Shown here piece by piece: positions 34,963-43,929 of a stretch of DNA of 59,556 nucleotides. The translations under genes were made by a program, and so were the position numbers. The notes under the pieces are model-generated. The model was not told where the DNA came from. It saw only the letters and a list, made by a program, of their open reading frames with translations, and made no database searches. Every line of letters starts with the position of its first letter. The first letter of the stretch is position 1. This stretch comes from Candidatus Methanomethylophilaceae archaeon (GTDB lineage: Archaea; Thermoplasmatota; Thermoplasmata; Methanomassiliicoccales; Methanomethylophilaceae): assembly GCA_944322255.1 (NCBI GenBank), contig CALUOK010000015.1, positions 1 to 59,556 on the forward strand, given 5' to 3'.

Positions 34963-36000
34963 ATGACAATGACTCCTAGAGACAGAGTACTCGCTGCTAT
35001 GAAACAGGAATCCCTGGACAGGCCCGCAGTCGCCATCTTCACCCAGTCCGCCACCCTCGGACAGATGGAGAAGGTCGGCGCCGCCTGGCCCGAGGCCCAC
35101 AAAGACGCTCAGATCATGGCCAAGCTGGGTGCCGCCCAGGCTGACGTCTTCGGATACGAGTGCGTCAGGGCTCCTTTCTGCCTGACCGCTGAGTCCGAGA
35201 GGCTCGGCGCAAAGGTCCAGGTCGACAAGAAGGACGCCTCCCCCATGATCAAGGGACACCCCTTCAAATTCGACCCCATGGTCGGAGAGTACGACGACCC
35301 CTCCGTTATGATGTCCCCCGAGGAGTTCATCCAGGGCGGAAGGCCCGCTGAGGCCATCAAGGCCATGGAGATCCTGGCCAAGTCCCACGGAGAGAACTAC
35401 GCCGTCGTCGCCGGAAACACCGGACCCTTCACCCTCACCGGAAACCTCGTCAACACCGAGAACATGATCTTCGGAATGATGATGGCTCCTGAGGAGGTCG
35501 ACAAGTGGGTCGACGCCGTCACCCCCATCGTCACCGCCTACACCAACGCCCTGATGGACGCCGGTGCGGACGTCGTTCAGTGCTCCGAGCCTTCCGGATC
35601 CACCGACATGCTCGCTCCCGACATGTTCGAGGAGGCCACCGGCCGCCACATCAGGGTCTGCCTGAAGCCCAGGGCCGACAAGTACACCGTCCTCCACATC
35701 TGCGGAGACACCTACCCCATCCTCGACCAGATGGACGAGACCGGAGTCTCCGGACTGTCCATCGAGGAGAAGGTCGAGCCCGAGAAGGCCGTCGAGAAGA
35801 TCGGACACAAGACCGCTCTCGTCGGAAACGTCGGATCCGTCAGGCCCCTGTTCCAGGGAACCCCCGAGGAGGTCATCGCTGCCGCCAAGAGGTCCGCCGC
35901 CGCTGGATTCAACGTCATCTCCTCCGGATGCGGAATCGCCGTCGCCACCCCTGACGCCAACATGGCCGCCATGGTCCAGGCTATCAAGGAGCTGGCATAA
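34963..36000 (+). CDS. Methylcobamide:CoM methyltransferase MtaA/MtbA family
   Basis: A 345-residue zinc methyltransferase that moves the methyl group from a corrinoid protein to coenzyme M, the entry step for methanol or methylamines. It has MTPRDRVLAAMKQESLDRPA, GNTGPFTLTGNLVN, EPSGSTDMLAPDMFEE, VLHICGDTYPIL (zinc ligands His and Cys) and SSGCGIAVATPDANMAAMVQ (third ligand Cys). AAGGAG before ATG 34963 sets the start. Codon use differs slightly, with more third-position A/T-ending GGA and CCC, as in highly expressed genes such as mcrA. Sequence alone does not separate MtaA from MtbA. Confidence 0.9.
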   Translation: MTMTPRDRVLAAMKQESLDRPAVAIFTQSATLGQMEKVGAAWPEAHKDAQIMAKLGAAQADVFGYECVRAPFCLTAESERLGAKVQVDKKDASPMIKGHPFKFDPMVGEYDDPSVMMSPEEFIQGGRPAEAIKAMEILAKSHGENYAVVAGNTGPFTLTGNLVNTENMIFGMMMAPEEVDKWVDAVTPIVTAYTNALMDAGADVVQCSEPSGSTDMLAPDMFEEATGRHIRVCLKPRADKYTVLHICGDTYPILDQMDETGVSGLSIEEKVEPEKAVEKIGHKTALVGNVGSVRPLFQGTPEEVIAAAKRSAAAGFNVISSGCGIAVATPDANMAAMVQAIKELA

Positions 36001-36127
36001 GCGCACAGTCCTGAAACCCCTTACCCAAACCCCTTACCTTCTCCACCTCTGTGCTGTTCGGTTCGGGTCGCCGTGCACGTCTTTTCGGAATCGCGATTGA
36101 AATGGATGGACACGACCATCCGCCAAA

Positions 36128-36190
36128 TCACCGCCATTAACGCCAAATCTCTGACGGTAATCGTCGGAATTGGCGGTAATCTGGCGGTGA
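36128..36190. other. Long imperfect hairpin (structured RNA or DNA element)
   Basis: Outer stem TCACCGCCA (36128-36136) with TGGCGGTGA (36182-36190), middle stem CGCCAA (36141-36146) with TTGGCG (36170-36175), inner stem TCTGACG with CGTCGGA (one G-U pair) closed by GTAAT. The 63-base element lies between convergent mtaA and argF genes. It could be a terminator, a small RNA or a MITE-like remnant. Confidence 0.6.
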
Positions 36191-36213
36191 AAGATACGCT
36201 ATCATAATTGGCT

Positions 36214-36330
36214 GGCACTGGTGGCACTAATCCTGGCACTAATGGCACTGGTTGTGGCACTGGTGGCACTAATCCTGGCACTAATGGCACTGGTTGTGGC
36301 ACTGGTGGCACCGATCATGGCACTGATCAG
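36214..36330. repeat. 42-bp minisatellite built on GGCACT
   Basis: Two exact 42-bp copies (36214-36255 and 36256-36297) and a degenerate third, made of GGCACT hexamers with TGGT, AATCCT and GGTTGT spacers. It is noncoding by position; short frames through it translate as low-complexity VPP or TGG repeats without a credible start. Confidence 0.8.
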
Positions 36331-36380
36331 AACCGGAGAAAGGTTGATAGTTCCGGCGGTTTCCCGCCGGTAAATTATTT

Positions 36381-37301
36381 TCAATCCTTCATCAGGGTGT
36401 ATAGGACGGCCTTTTGGGCGTGGAGCCTGTTCTCGGCCTGGTCGAAGACCACGCTGTGGGGACCCTCGATGACCTCGTTGGTGATCTCCTGGCCCCTGTG
36501 GGCGGGGAGGCAGTGCATCACGATGCATGTGGGCTTGGCGATGGACAGCAGCTGGTCGTTGATCTGGTAGGCCTGGAACAGCTTGATGGCGTCCTCCTCG
36601 GAGGTCTTGTCGCCCATGGAGATCCAGGTGTCGGTGTACAGCACATCGGCATCCACGCAGGCCTCCTGGGGGTCGTGGGACGCGATGATCTGGGATCCGT
36701 TGGCCTCGGCGATCTTGGAAGCCTTCCACATGATCTCTGCGTTGGGCATGCGGACCGCTGGGCAACAGGCGACCATGTCGATGCCCATGATAGCGCAGGC
36801 GTACAGCAGGGAGTTGCAGACGTTGTTGCCGTCTCCCAGGTACACGAGCTTCTTTCCGCGGAAGCCCCCCAGCTTCTCCTTTATGGTGACCATGTCGGCG
36901 AGGGCCTGGCAGGGGTGCTCCAGGTTGTCCAGTCCGCTGATGACCGGGACGGTGGCCCACTCCCCGAACTTGTCCATCATCTTGTAGTCGAAGGCCCTGT
37001 ACATGATGCCGTGCACGAAGCGGCTCATGACCCTGGCGGTGTCCTCGACCGTCTCGCTGTGGACACCCATCTGCATCTTGGACTCGTCGATGTACAGAGC
37101 GTGTCCACCGAGCTCGGTGATGGCCACGTCGAAGGAGATCCTAGTGCGGGTGCTGGGCTTCTCGAAGATCATGGCGAGGGTCTTGCCCTTGAGGGGATCG
37201 CCGTGATGGCCGCGCTCGGCCTTCAGCTTGATGGCGAGGTCGACGAGTGCAGGCCACTCGTCCTGCATGTCGGATACTGAAATGAGGTCTCTCTTTGCCA
37301 T
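36381..37301 (-). CDS. argF: Ornithine carbamoyltransferase
   Basis: A 306-residue enzyme that joins carbamoyl phosphate and ornithine to give citrulline in arginine synthesis. Signatures: FEKPSTRTRISFDVAITELG (carbamoyl-phosphate binding), HGIMYRAF, DNLEHPCQALADMVT, GDGNNVCNSLL, DTWISMGDK (ornithine-side SMG loop) and MHCLPAHRGQEI. Start ATG 37301 gives the usual length and replaces a longer frame. It is transcribed away from the DRG GTPase gene's end (86 bases apart) and converges with mtaA. No other arg genes are near. Confidence 0.93.
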   Translation of the reverse strand: MAKRDLISVSDMQDEWPALVDLAIKLKAERGHHGDPLKGKTLAMIFEKPSTRTRISFDVAITELGGHALYIDESKMQMGVHSETVEDTARVMSRFVHGIMYRAFDYKMMDKFGEWATVPVISGLDNLEHPCQALADMVTIKEKLGGFRGKKLVYLGDGNNVCNSLLYACAIMGIDMVACCPAVRMPNAEIMWKASKIAEANGSQIIASHDPQEACVDADVLYTDTWISMGDKTSEEDAIKLFQAYQINDQLLSIAKPTCIVMHCLPAHRGQEITNEVIEGPHSVVFDQAENRLHAQKAVLYTLMKD

Positions 37302-37387
37302 GATTCGGCATCCGGAGAATGGTATTTCACTATTATGTGCAGCAATGGACACCGGAAAATGAGGTTGTCCGTCCTCGGACAGACGGT

Positions 37388-38488
37388 TCATCTCTTGACG
37401 ATGATGCACACGATGTCCTCGTCGGCGACCACATGGTCCATTCCGACGGTCTGACCGGGGAACTTGGCGCTCTTCCCCCAGATCATGGCGTAGCGGAAGT
37501 TGTTCCTGAAGTCCCTGTGGATCAGCTCGCACACGTCCCCGACGGTGTTGCCGCGCTTGACGATGAGCGGGATGTCTAGATCCGCCTCCTGGCCCTGGGG
37601 CTTGAGGAAGATGCGGATCATGTCGATGGTGTCGTACAGGGCCTGCTTCAGGTCGTCGACGCCGTATCCGGTGGCCGCGGAGATCGGGACGCAGCGGTAC
37701 TGCTTGTGCATCTCCATGACCGCCTCCAGCTGTCCGGGCTTGGCCAGGTCCACCTTGTTGATGGCCATGACGGCCTTGATGTACACCCTGTTGCCAGCCA
37801 GGACGTCCAGCATCTGCTCCACGTCGATGTCCTCGCGGACGACGACGGTGGCGTTCACATGACCGTAGGCGGAGGTCATGTCCTTGATGGTCTCGACGTC
37901 GATCTTGGTCAGCTTCAGGGTGGGCTTCACCAGGATGCCGCCGTGGTCGGAGTGGGTGATGACCACGTCGGGCTTCTTCTGGTTGAGACGGATGCCGGCG
38001 TTGTACAGCTCCTTGAACAAGACGTTCATGTTGGGGTTGAAGATGTCCACCACCAGCAGGATGACGTCCGCGGACCTGGCGGCGGCGATGACCTCGCGGC
38101 CCCTTCCCTTTCCGCGGGAGGCGTCCTTGATCAGACCGGGCATGTCCAGGATCTGGATCTTGGCGTGGTTGTACTCCATGACCCCGGGCACGACGTCCAG
38201 GGTGGTGAAGTGGTACGCACCAACCTCGGACTTGGCTCCGGTGAGCTGGTTCAGGAGGGTGGACTTTCCCACAGACGGGAATCCCACCAGCGCGACGGTG
38301 GCGTTGCCGGCCTTCTTGACGTAGAAACCCTTGGTCGGCCCCTTGGAGGCGCGCCTCTTCTCCTCCTCCTGGGTGAGCTTGGCGATCTTGGCCTTCAGCT
38401 TGCCTATGTGACCCTCGGTAGCCTTGTTGTACTTGGTCTTGGAGATCTGCTCCTCCAATTCCTTGATCTGCTCCTCTATGGTCGCCAT
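37388..38488 (-). CDS. DRG-type GTPase (Obg-related, TGS domain)
   Basis: A 366-residue GTPase of the eukaryote/archaeal DRG (Rbg) family. An N-terminal coiled coil (1-55, ATIEEQIKELEEQISKTKY) precedes the G domain: G1 GFPSVGKSTLLNQLT, G3 DMPGLIKDASRGKGRG, G4 INKVDLA, G5 ISAAT. The C-terminal TGS domain ends VADEDIVCIIVKR. DRG proteins bind ribosomes and help translation under stress in eukaryotes; the archaeal role is little studied. It is probably transcribed with argF, which follows it. Confidence 0.9.
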   Translation of the reverse strand: MATIEEQIKELEEQISKTKYNKATEGHIGKLKAKIAKLTQEEEKRRASKGPTKGFYVKKAGNATVALVGFPSVGKSTLLNQLTGAKSEVGAYHFTTLDVVPGVMEYNHAKIQILDMPGLIKDASRGKGRGREVIAAARSADVILLVVDIFNPNMNVLFKELYNAGIRLNQKKPDVVITHSDHGGILVKPTLKLTKIDVETIKDMTSAYGHVNATVVVREDIDVEQMLDVLAGNRVYIKAVMAINKVDLAKPGQLEAVMEMHKQYRCVPISAATGYGVDDLKQALYDTIDMIRIFLKPQGQEADLDIPLIVKRGNTVGDVCELIHRDFRNNFRYAMIWGKSAKFPGQTVGMDHVVADEDIVCIIVKR

Positions 38489-38538
38489 GCGATCGCCTCC
38501 GGGGTCACTCGATGTTCACCGCGTATTTAATCCCTATT

Positions 38539-39468
38539 TCAGTTGAGATACAGGTCGAGGCACTCCTTGACCTTGGCCTTCGCCCCGTCGGCGTCGATGT
38601 CCCCGTCCATGTAGGCGTCGGCGATGTCCCTTATGTTGGCGCCGATGGTGGAGATGTCGGAGTCCAGCCACTGCTGGGTAAGCTGGTCGAGCCTCTCCTC
38701 GCCCACCTCGCAGGCGTCGAAGATGCCGTCCCCGAAGATCCTGACGAAGTCCTGCAGGGCGTAGATCCAGTCGCGGACCTCGTCCATCTCGTCGTCGTCC
38801 TCGCACAGGCCGTCGGCCTGGTCCACCAGGAGGCCGCTGACGTGCATGAAGTCGGTGCACATCTCCAGCTGCATCCTGATGTCGGGCTCCACCTCGGGGT
38901 AGTCCAGGAGGAGGTTGAACAGCGTCTCGGCGACCACCGCGGCGTCCTCGCCCACCCTGACGAGCTCTGGGGTCTGGGCGATGGCGTAGAAGAGCGAGGC
39001 GATCAGCATGTTGGGACCGGAGTCCTCCCCGTACTCCTCGATGAGCCTGGCGATGTCGGCGAGGCCGCCGGAGTAGGAGTCGCCCTCGGCGATGCAGTCC
39101 ACCAGCCATCCGGCCACCATGTCGTGCATGCACCTCTCGATGTCCGAGGACGCGTCGGGGTTGGCGTCCAGTATGCCCGCCAGCCTGTCGGCGGCCCCCT
39201 CCGGGTCGCCCTCGATGAGCATGGTCTCGACCTCCTGGACCTGGGGGTACCAGGGCTCGCCGCTGAAGTCGGCGGGCTCGTAGGGCTCGTCGCCGATGGC
39301 GCCGCAGAGCCTGAGGGCCTGCTCGACCACGGGCTCCAGCGGGACGGCGTTCTCCAGCGCCAGGTCCTCGAACCTGTTTCCGCAGTGCATGCAGAACGAC
39401 TGCTCGTCCTCGTTGTCAATCAGGGTGCTCTTCCCGCAGCCGGGACACGTGAGGGTCAGGATGGCCAT
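38539..39468 (-). CDS. Zinc-ribbon protein with acidic helical body, unknown
   Basis: A 309-residue protein. The first 35 residues form a zinc ribbon (LTCPGCGKS...FCMHCGNRF). The remainder is very acidic and helical, with TPR-like stretches (EVETMLIEGDPEGAADRLAG, GGLADIARLIEEYGEDSGPN). No catalytic motif is seen and I do not recognise a family. ATG 39468 is the start since the ribbon begins there; the longer frame reads 23 residues of spurious sequence. It is divergent from another zinc-ribbon gene, with about 108 bases between. Confidence 0.7.
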   Translation of the reverse strand: MAILTLTCPGCGKSTLIDNEDEQSFCMHCGNRFEDLALENAVPLEPVVEQALRLCGAIGDEPYEPADFSGEPWYPQVQEVETMLIEGDPEGAADRLAGILDANPDASSDIERCMHDMVAGWLVDCIAEGDSYSGGLADIARLIEEYGEDSGPNMLIASLFYAIAQTPELVRVGEDAAVVAETLFNLLLDYPEVEPDIRMQLEMCTDFMHVSGLLVDQADGLCEDDDEMDEVRDWIYALQDFVRIFGDGIFDACEVGEERLDQLTQQWLDSDISTIGANIRDIADAYMDGDIDADGAKAKVKECLDLYLN

Positions 39469-39576
39469 GGTCGAGGAGATGCGCTCCCCCGTTATATGGG
39501 TGATTGTCCGGGAAGCGACGGGAGGTCCGTCCGACACCCCAGTGACATTAAAATAAGGGACCTGCTACGTCGTGCG

Positions 39577-40752
39577 ATGACAGAAGTAACGAAGGCCAAG
39601 TCGTCCCCCGTCAGGGGACTTGTGGACGACTTCAAGGCCCTCTCGGCGAAACAGTGGGCGGGCATAGTGCTGGCCCTGGTGGTGTCGCTGGTGCTGGAGA
39701 TCTACTTCAGCACCTCGTGCTTCGGATTCTTCATCGTTGCGGTCCTGCTGTACATGATCCCCCATCTGCTCGGGGTGTCGTCCGTCAAGGTCAAGACCGT
39801 CATCGGTGTCGTGTTCATAGTGCTGGCGCTACCCATACTGACAGTGATGTTCTCGGGAACCCTCGCCGCCGCCCAGGAGAACCTGGAGGGACAGGAGAAC
39901 GACTACATCAGCAGCATCTCATACGACGACGGGACCGGCGAGGTCACCTTCACGGTGGCCGAGTACGTCCCCGACAACGAGACCGGGGAGTGGGAGATCG
40001 TCTTCCAGTGCTACTCCGTCCAGAGCCTGACTGTGGCCGTCAACGGCGACCGCAGCACCCTGCAGGAGATACGGTTCGACCCCGCGGACCTCACGCACGG
40101 CGAATCGACCCTGGGCGGCACGGTCGTCAAGGGCGAGGACGGCCTGTACCATGTGACCGTCACCGGCGTGGACGTGCCCGAAGGTTCGGCGTACGTCATG
40201 GGCGCGTTCATCGTCATCCCCACCAACAACGCGGTGGAGCACATGAACGCCCTGGTCGACAACGGAGCGTCCGCCACCAGCCTGGCCCTGACCGGCGCCG
40301 GGTACACCGTGGCCTACGCGGCGGTGATCTTCTTCCTGATCCTGATCTTCTCCGCCCTCATGAGGCGCAGCGCCGAGAAGACCCGCGCCAAGATGGAGGC
40401 CGAGGGAAGGCTGTACCCCCAGGGATACGGCAGGTGCAAGCAGTGCGGTGCCATGGTCCTCCCCGGAGAGGTCAACTGCAGGAAGTGCGGAGCCTACATC
40501 GACGTGCCCGAGGAGATGAGGGTCCAGAAGAAGGACTCCTTCACTTGCTCCGAGTGCGGCGCCGAGGTCCCGGCCGACGCGAAGGTCTGCCCCAAGTGCG
40601 GCGCGGCCTTCGACGAGGAGGACGAGAACGTGGTCGTCCACGCGGACGGCACCGAGGACGTGTCCTCCGAGAGCGTCACCTGCCCAGAGTGCGGCAACAT
40701 CGTGCCCGCCAACGCCGACTGGTGCCCCAGATGCGGCAAGATGCTCAAGTGA
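39577..40752 (+). CDS. Membrane protein with three C-terminal zinc ribbons
   Basis: A 391-residue protein. Two or three TM helices lie at residues 26-100 (AGIVLALVVSLVLEIYFSTS and beyond), an external beta-rich domain of about 140 residues follows (GEVTFTVAEYVPDNETGEWE), then a TM helix near 245-268, and a cytoplasmic tail with three zinc ribbons: CKQCG...CRKCG, CSECG...CPKCG and CPECG...CPRCG. Such ribbon-tailed membrane proteins are common in Thermoplasmatota; the function is unknown. A strong hairpin follows 40 bases after the stop. Confidence 0.75.
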   Translation: MTEVTKAKSSPVRGLVDDFKALSAKQWAGIVLALVVSLVLEIYFSTSCFGFFIVAVLLYMIPHLLGVSSVKVKTVIGVVFIVLALPILTVMFSGTLAAAQENLEGQENDYISSISYDDGTGEVTFTVAEYVPDNETGEWEIVFQCYSVQSLTVAVNGDRSTLQEIRFDPADLTHGESTLGGTVVKGEDGLYHVTVTGVDVPEGSAYVMGAFIVIPTNNAVEHMNALVDNGASATSLALTGAGYTVAYAAVIFFLILIFSALMRRSAEKTRAKMEAEGRLYPQGYGRCKQCGAMVLPGEVNCRKCGAYIDVPEEMRVQKKDSFTCSECGAEVPADAKVCPKCGAAFDEEDENVVVHADGTEDVSSESVTCPECGNIVPANADWCPRCGKMLK

Positions 40753-40792
40753 GCGTCGCGGGATAAACTTCCATCCGGCGGAAGCCGGGAAA

Positions 40793-40814
40793 CCCCTCCC
40801 CTCAGGGGGAGGGG
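40793..40814 (+). terminator. GC-rich terminator hairpin
   Basis: A 9-bp stem CCCCTCCCC/GGGGAGGGG with a short loop lies after the zinc-ribbon membrane protein and before the end of the convergent CBS gene. It is followed by ACTTGTTTATG. Confidence 0.6.
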
Positions 40815-40866
40815 GACTTGTTTATGATTGGAAGGGCGCGGGGTCTCCCCCGGCCCTGGAACAGTT

Positions 40867-42042
40867 TTACTTCTTCCTCTTGCGGAAGGTGACCTTGGAG
40901 TCCTTCATGTTGATGACGGCGTCCTCCAGCTTGGTGATGAGGTCGCCGGCGGTCTGGATCAGGTCCCAGCCCACCTGCTTCGCCATGATGGCCTCTCCGT
41001 TGATGAACAGCCTCGCGCTGATGCTGTACTTGTAGTTGCCACCGACGTCGTTGTACCTGGAGACGTGCATGTTGAAGGACTCGGGCTTGTAGATCTTCGA
41101 GACCTTGGTGACCATGTTCTCGATGTCCGCGTAGATCGCGTCCACGGCGTCCTTCTCGTCGTCCTCCAGTCCGCTGATCTGCACGAAGAGCATGTCCCTC
41201 TCCCTGCAGGCGGCCAGCAGCTCGATGATGTCGTACTCCGTCAGGACACCGACCAGCTCCTTGCCCTCCACGACGGGGATGGTGGAGATGCTGTACTCCC
41301 TCATCTCGTCGACGGCCTCGGAGATGTCGCTGTCCCAGGCGATGGTCTTCACCGACGTCAGGGCGATGGACTCCACGGTGATCTGGGAGCGGGAGCTCTT
41401 CTCCAGGTCCCCGATGGTCTTGTTGTCCTTCTTCCAGTTGTTGTCGATGATCTCCCTCATTCCGACGATACCGATGACGTTGTTGGTGTCGTTCACCACT
41501 GGGATGGTCCTGTAGTCCTCGCGGATCATCAGGTCCAGCGCGTCGTCCATGAGGTCGTTGGCCCTCACGGACTCCACGGGGTTGCTCATAATCTCCCAGA
41601 CCTTGATCTCCTTCAGGGCCTTGATGTCCCTGACGATGTCCAGGAGCATGGTCCTCCTGACGATGCCTATGATCTTCTTCCCGTTGACCACGGGGAGCTG
41701 CCTGCAGTTGTTGGAGACCATCATCTCAGCGATCTTGGTGATCTGCATGTCGGAGGTCACCGAGGGGAGCTGGCGGATGAAGTTCTTGACCTTGGCGTCG
41801 AGCGTCACGCTCTTCTTCCTGAGGATGGAAGCGTAACTGACCATTCCCACGAACTCTCCGTTGTCGACGACGGGTATGTCCTGGTACTTGGTCTCCCTCA
41901 TGACCGACAGCGCATCCGAGATGCGATCGTCCGACGAAACGGTCGGGAACTCGGCGGTCATCACCTTCTCAACGGAGATGCCGTCTATCTGCGATCTGAG
42001 CATGGTTATCTTCTTCAGATCCTCTAGGTCCTTTACAGCCAT
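40867..42042 (-). CDS. Four-CBS protein with HPF-like C-terminal domain
   Basis: A 391-residue protein. Four CBS motifs are visible by their IPVV/LPVV plus GIV/GVL repeats: YQDIPVVDNGEFVGMVSYA, CRQLPVVNGKKIIGIVRRT, YRTIPVVNDTNNVIGIVGM and ISTIPVVEGKELVGVLTEYD, within residues 20-285. The last 110 residues (MLFVQISGLEDDEKDAVDAI to KVTFRKRKK) resemble the fold and basic tail of ribosome hibernation factors (HPF/RaiA). A CBS-containing hibernation factor (Dri) has been described in Pyrobaculum; this may be a relative. GAGGTG precedes ATG 42042; the GTG at 42051 is less likely. Confidence 0.75.
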   Translation of the reverse strand: MAVKDLEDLKKITMLRSQIDGISVEKVMTAEFPTVSSDDRISDALSVMRETKYQDIPVVDNGEFVGMVSYASILRKKSVTLDAKVKNFIRQLPSVTSDMQITKIAEMMVSNNCRQLPVVNGKKIIGIVRRTMLLDIVRDIKALKEIKVWEIMSNPVESVRANDLMDDALDLMIREDYRTIPVVNDTNNVIGIVGMREIIDNNWKKDNKTIGDLEKSSRSQITVESIALTSVKTIAWDSDISEAVDEMREYSISTIPVVEGKELVGVLTEYDIIELLAACRERDMLFVQISGLEDDEKDAVDAIYADIENMVTKVSKIYKPESFNMHVSRYNDVGGNYKYSISARLFINGEAIMAKQVGWDLIQTAGDLITKLEDAVINMKDSKVTFRKRKK

Positions 42043-42216
42043 AGAATTCACCTCTGTGGTTGAAGAATACCGAGTGCTGCGGATATAATGGTTGTTGGCT
42101 GGACGGTGCTGGATGCTCGGAATTCGTAGAAACGCTGCGGAAAACGAAGGGTAATGGGTTTGGGGAAGGGGTTTATCGTCGTCTCACTGACGTTGACTGC
42201 GAGGTATTAAATATCT

Positions 42217-43929
42217 TCACAGGTCCGCGAAGGGCCTTCCGGCCAGGAGTGCGTCGATGACGTCGGCGATGCCCTCCACCGGGACGCGCTTCTGCTCGGT
42301 GGTGTCCCTGTCGCGGATGGTGACGGTGCCCTCGGCGGCCCCTCCGGGGAGGGAGTCGTAGTCCACGGTGATGCACCACGGGGTTCCGACCTCATCCATC
42401 CTGGCGTACCTCTTGCCGATGGTGCCGGAGCCGTCGTAGTATGCTTCCACCCTGTGGGAGTGGACCCTGTTGTAGATGTCCTTCGCCATGTCGTCCAGGC
42501 CGTCCTTCTCCATCAGCGGGAACACGCCGACCTTGATGGGCGCGACCGCGGGGGCGAGCCTGAGGACGGTGTAGTCCTCCTTCTCGTCGTGGGAGTAGGC
42601 GTGCTCCAGGACGGAGTAGAAGATCCTGTCCAGTCCGTGGGAGGGCTCGATGACGTGGGGGATGACGCGCTCGCCGGCGACCTTCTCCCTGACGGTGGCC
42701 ACCTCGAAGTACTCCTCGGTGAGCTCGATGTCCTCGCCGTCCACGTTGACGGTGAGCTTCCCGTCCCTGACGGCGGAGGGGTCCATGGACTCCATGGCGG
42801 CGGCGATGGCCTTGGCCTTCCCCTTGAAGGTGGGTCCCAGGGCCTTGTGCTTGGCGCGGATCTTCTCGACCTCCATCTCGCGGGGCTCGTCGAACCTCTT
42901 GAAGTGGGTGAGGTCGGCTCCGGAGAACTGGGCGTGCCTGGAGAGGTCCCAGCATCCCCTGTCGGCGATGCCCACGATCTCCGTCCAACCGTAGGACAGC
43001 AGGACCTCGGCGTCCCAGCAGTCGGCGGCATAGTGGGCCATCTCGTCCTGCAGGTGCTCCCTGAACCTGAGCCTGGCGGGGTCGATGCCGACGCGGGTCA
43101 GCAGCTGCTTGGTGGTGTACACGAAGTACGCCAGCACGCGGTTGGCGATGACGCCCTTCTCCACCGCCTCCTTGACGGTCATGGTGACCAACTCGCCGGT
43201 GGTGTTGGGGATGAGGTCCAGAGTCTCGTTCTCGATCTCGGGGAACCTGGCCCAGTCCTTGTCCTCGGGGTCCACGAAGAGCTCGACCTCCATCTGGTTG
43301 AACTCCCTCATGCGGATCATACCCTGGCGGGGCGCGATCTCGTTCCTGTAGCTCCTGCCGGTCTGGATCACGCCGAGGGGCATCTTCTCCCTGTTGTACC
43401 TGTAGAGGTTGGGGAAGTTGACGAAGATGCCCTGGGCAGTCTCCGGCCTCAAGTACCCGACGCGGGCGGACCCGGGGCCGATGTGGGTCTTGAACATCAG
43501 GTTGAACTCCTCGACCGGTCCGAGGTCCCCGCCGCAGTCGGGGCACTTGATGCCGTGCTCGACGAAAGCCTCCTCCAGCTGCTTGGCGGAGAGGACGTCG
43601 GCGTTCTCGTAGAAGTCCTTGACCAGGTGGTCGGCCCTGAAGGGCGCCTGGCACTTGGTGCAGTAGGTGAGGAGGTCCGCGAACTCGTCCACGTGCCCGG
43701 AGGCCTTGAAGACCTCCCTGGGGTTGACGGTCTCGGAGTCGATCTCGACGAAGCCCTCGCGGCCCTTGTAGATGGACCTCCAGACCTCGACGATGTTGTT
43801 CCTGAGGGAGCATCCCAGCGGACCGTAGTCGTACATGCCGGCCACGCCGCCGTAGAGCTCGAAGGAAGGCCAGATGAACCCCCTGCGTTTGCAGAGGGAC
43901 ATCAGGTCGTTGGCGTTTGAATCACTCAT
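42217..43929 (-). CDS. glyS: Glycyl-tRNA synthetase (alpha2 type)
   Basis: A 570-residue class II synthetase that charges tRNA-Gly. It begins SDSNANDLMSLCKRRGFIWP and has KRRGFIWPSFELYGGVAGMY, a zinc-like CTKCQAPFR...CPDCGG pair, motif 2 RNEIAPRQGMIRMREFNQME and motif 3-type GLDRIFYSVL, with the anticodon-binding domain near residues 470-570 (KVGVFPLMEKDGL). Archaeal-type length. ATG 43929 overlaps the end of the preceding CBS gene by 8 bases. It is the last gene of a four-gene minus-strand series from 46.3 kb. Confidence 0.95.
   Translation of the reverse strand: MSDSNANDLMSLCKRRGFIWPSFELYGGVAGMYDYGPLGCSLRNNIVEVWRSIYKGREGFVEIDSETVNPREVFKASGHVDEFADLLTYCTKCQAPFRADHLVKDFYENADVLSAKQLEEAFVEHGIKCPDCGGDLGPVEEFNLMFKTHIGPGSARVGYLRPETAQGIFVNFPNLYRYNREKMPLGVIQTGRSYRNEIAPRQGMIRMREFNQMEVELFVDPEDKDWARFPEIENETLDLIPNTTGELVTMTVKEAVEKGVIANRVLAYFVYTTKQLLTRVGIDPARLRFREHLQDEMAHYAADCWDAEVLLSYGWTEIVGIADRGCWDLSRHAQFSGADLTHFKRFDEPREMEVEKIRAKHKALGPTFKGKAKAIAAAMESMDPSAVRDGKLTVNVDGEDIELTEEYFEVATVREKVAGERVIPHVIEPSHGLDRIFYSVLEHAYSHDEKEDYTVLRLAPAVAPIKVGVFPLMEKDGLDDMAKDIYNRVHSHRVEAYYDGSGTIGKRYARMDEVGTPWCITVDYDSLPGGAAEGTVTIRDRDTTEQKRVPVEGIADVIDALLAGRPFADL

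Noticed and set aside
36021-36311. 96-residue minus-strand frame with VPPVPQPVPLVPGL repeats
   Set aside because: It translates the minisatellite and the hairpin region, with no ribosome binding site and no conserved sequence after the repeat.
36214-36330. CRISPR array
   Set aside because: Copies are directly adjacent with no unique spacers, and no cas genes are near.
36208-36570. TGGTNPGTN-type plus-strand frame
   Set aside because: Low-complexity translation of the 42-bp repeat running antisense into argF.
38512-39576. N-terminal 355 residues of the 746-residue plus-strand frame
   Set aside because: This part is antisense to the 309-residue zinc-ribbon gene; the real plus-strand protein starts at ATG 39577, where a TM segment and later zinc ribbons appear.
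42060-42216. Possible small gene after the CBS protein start
   Set aside because: The 66-residue frame runs antisense into glyS and has no family features; the gap between the two minus-strand genes is left as intergenic.
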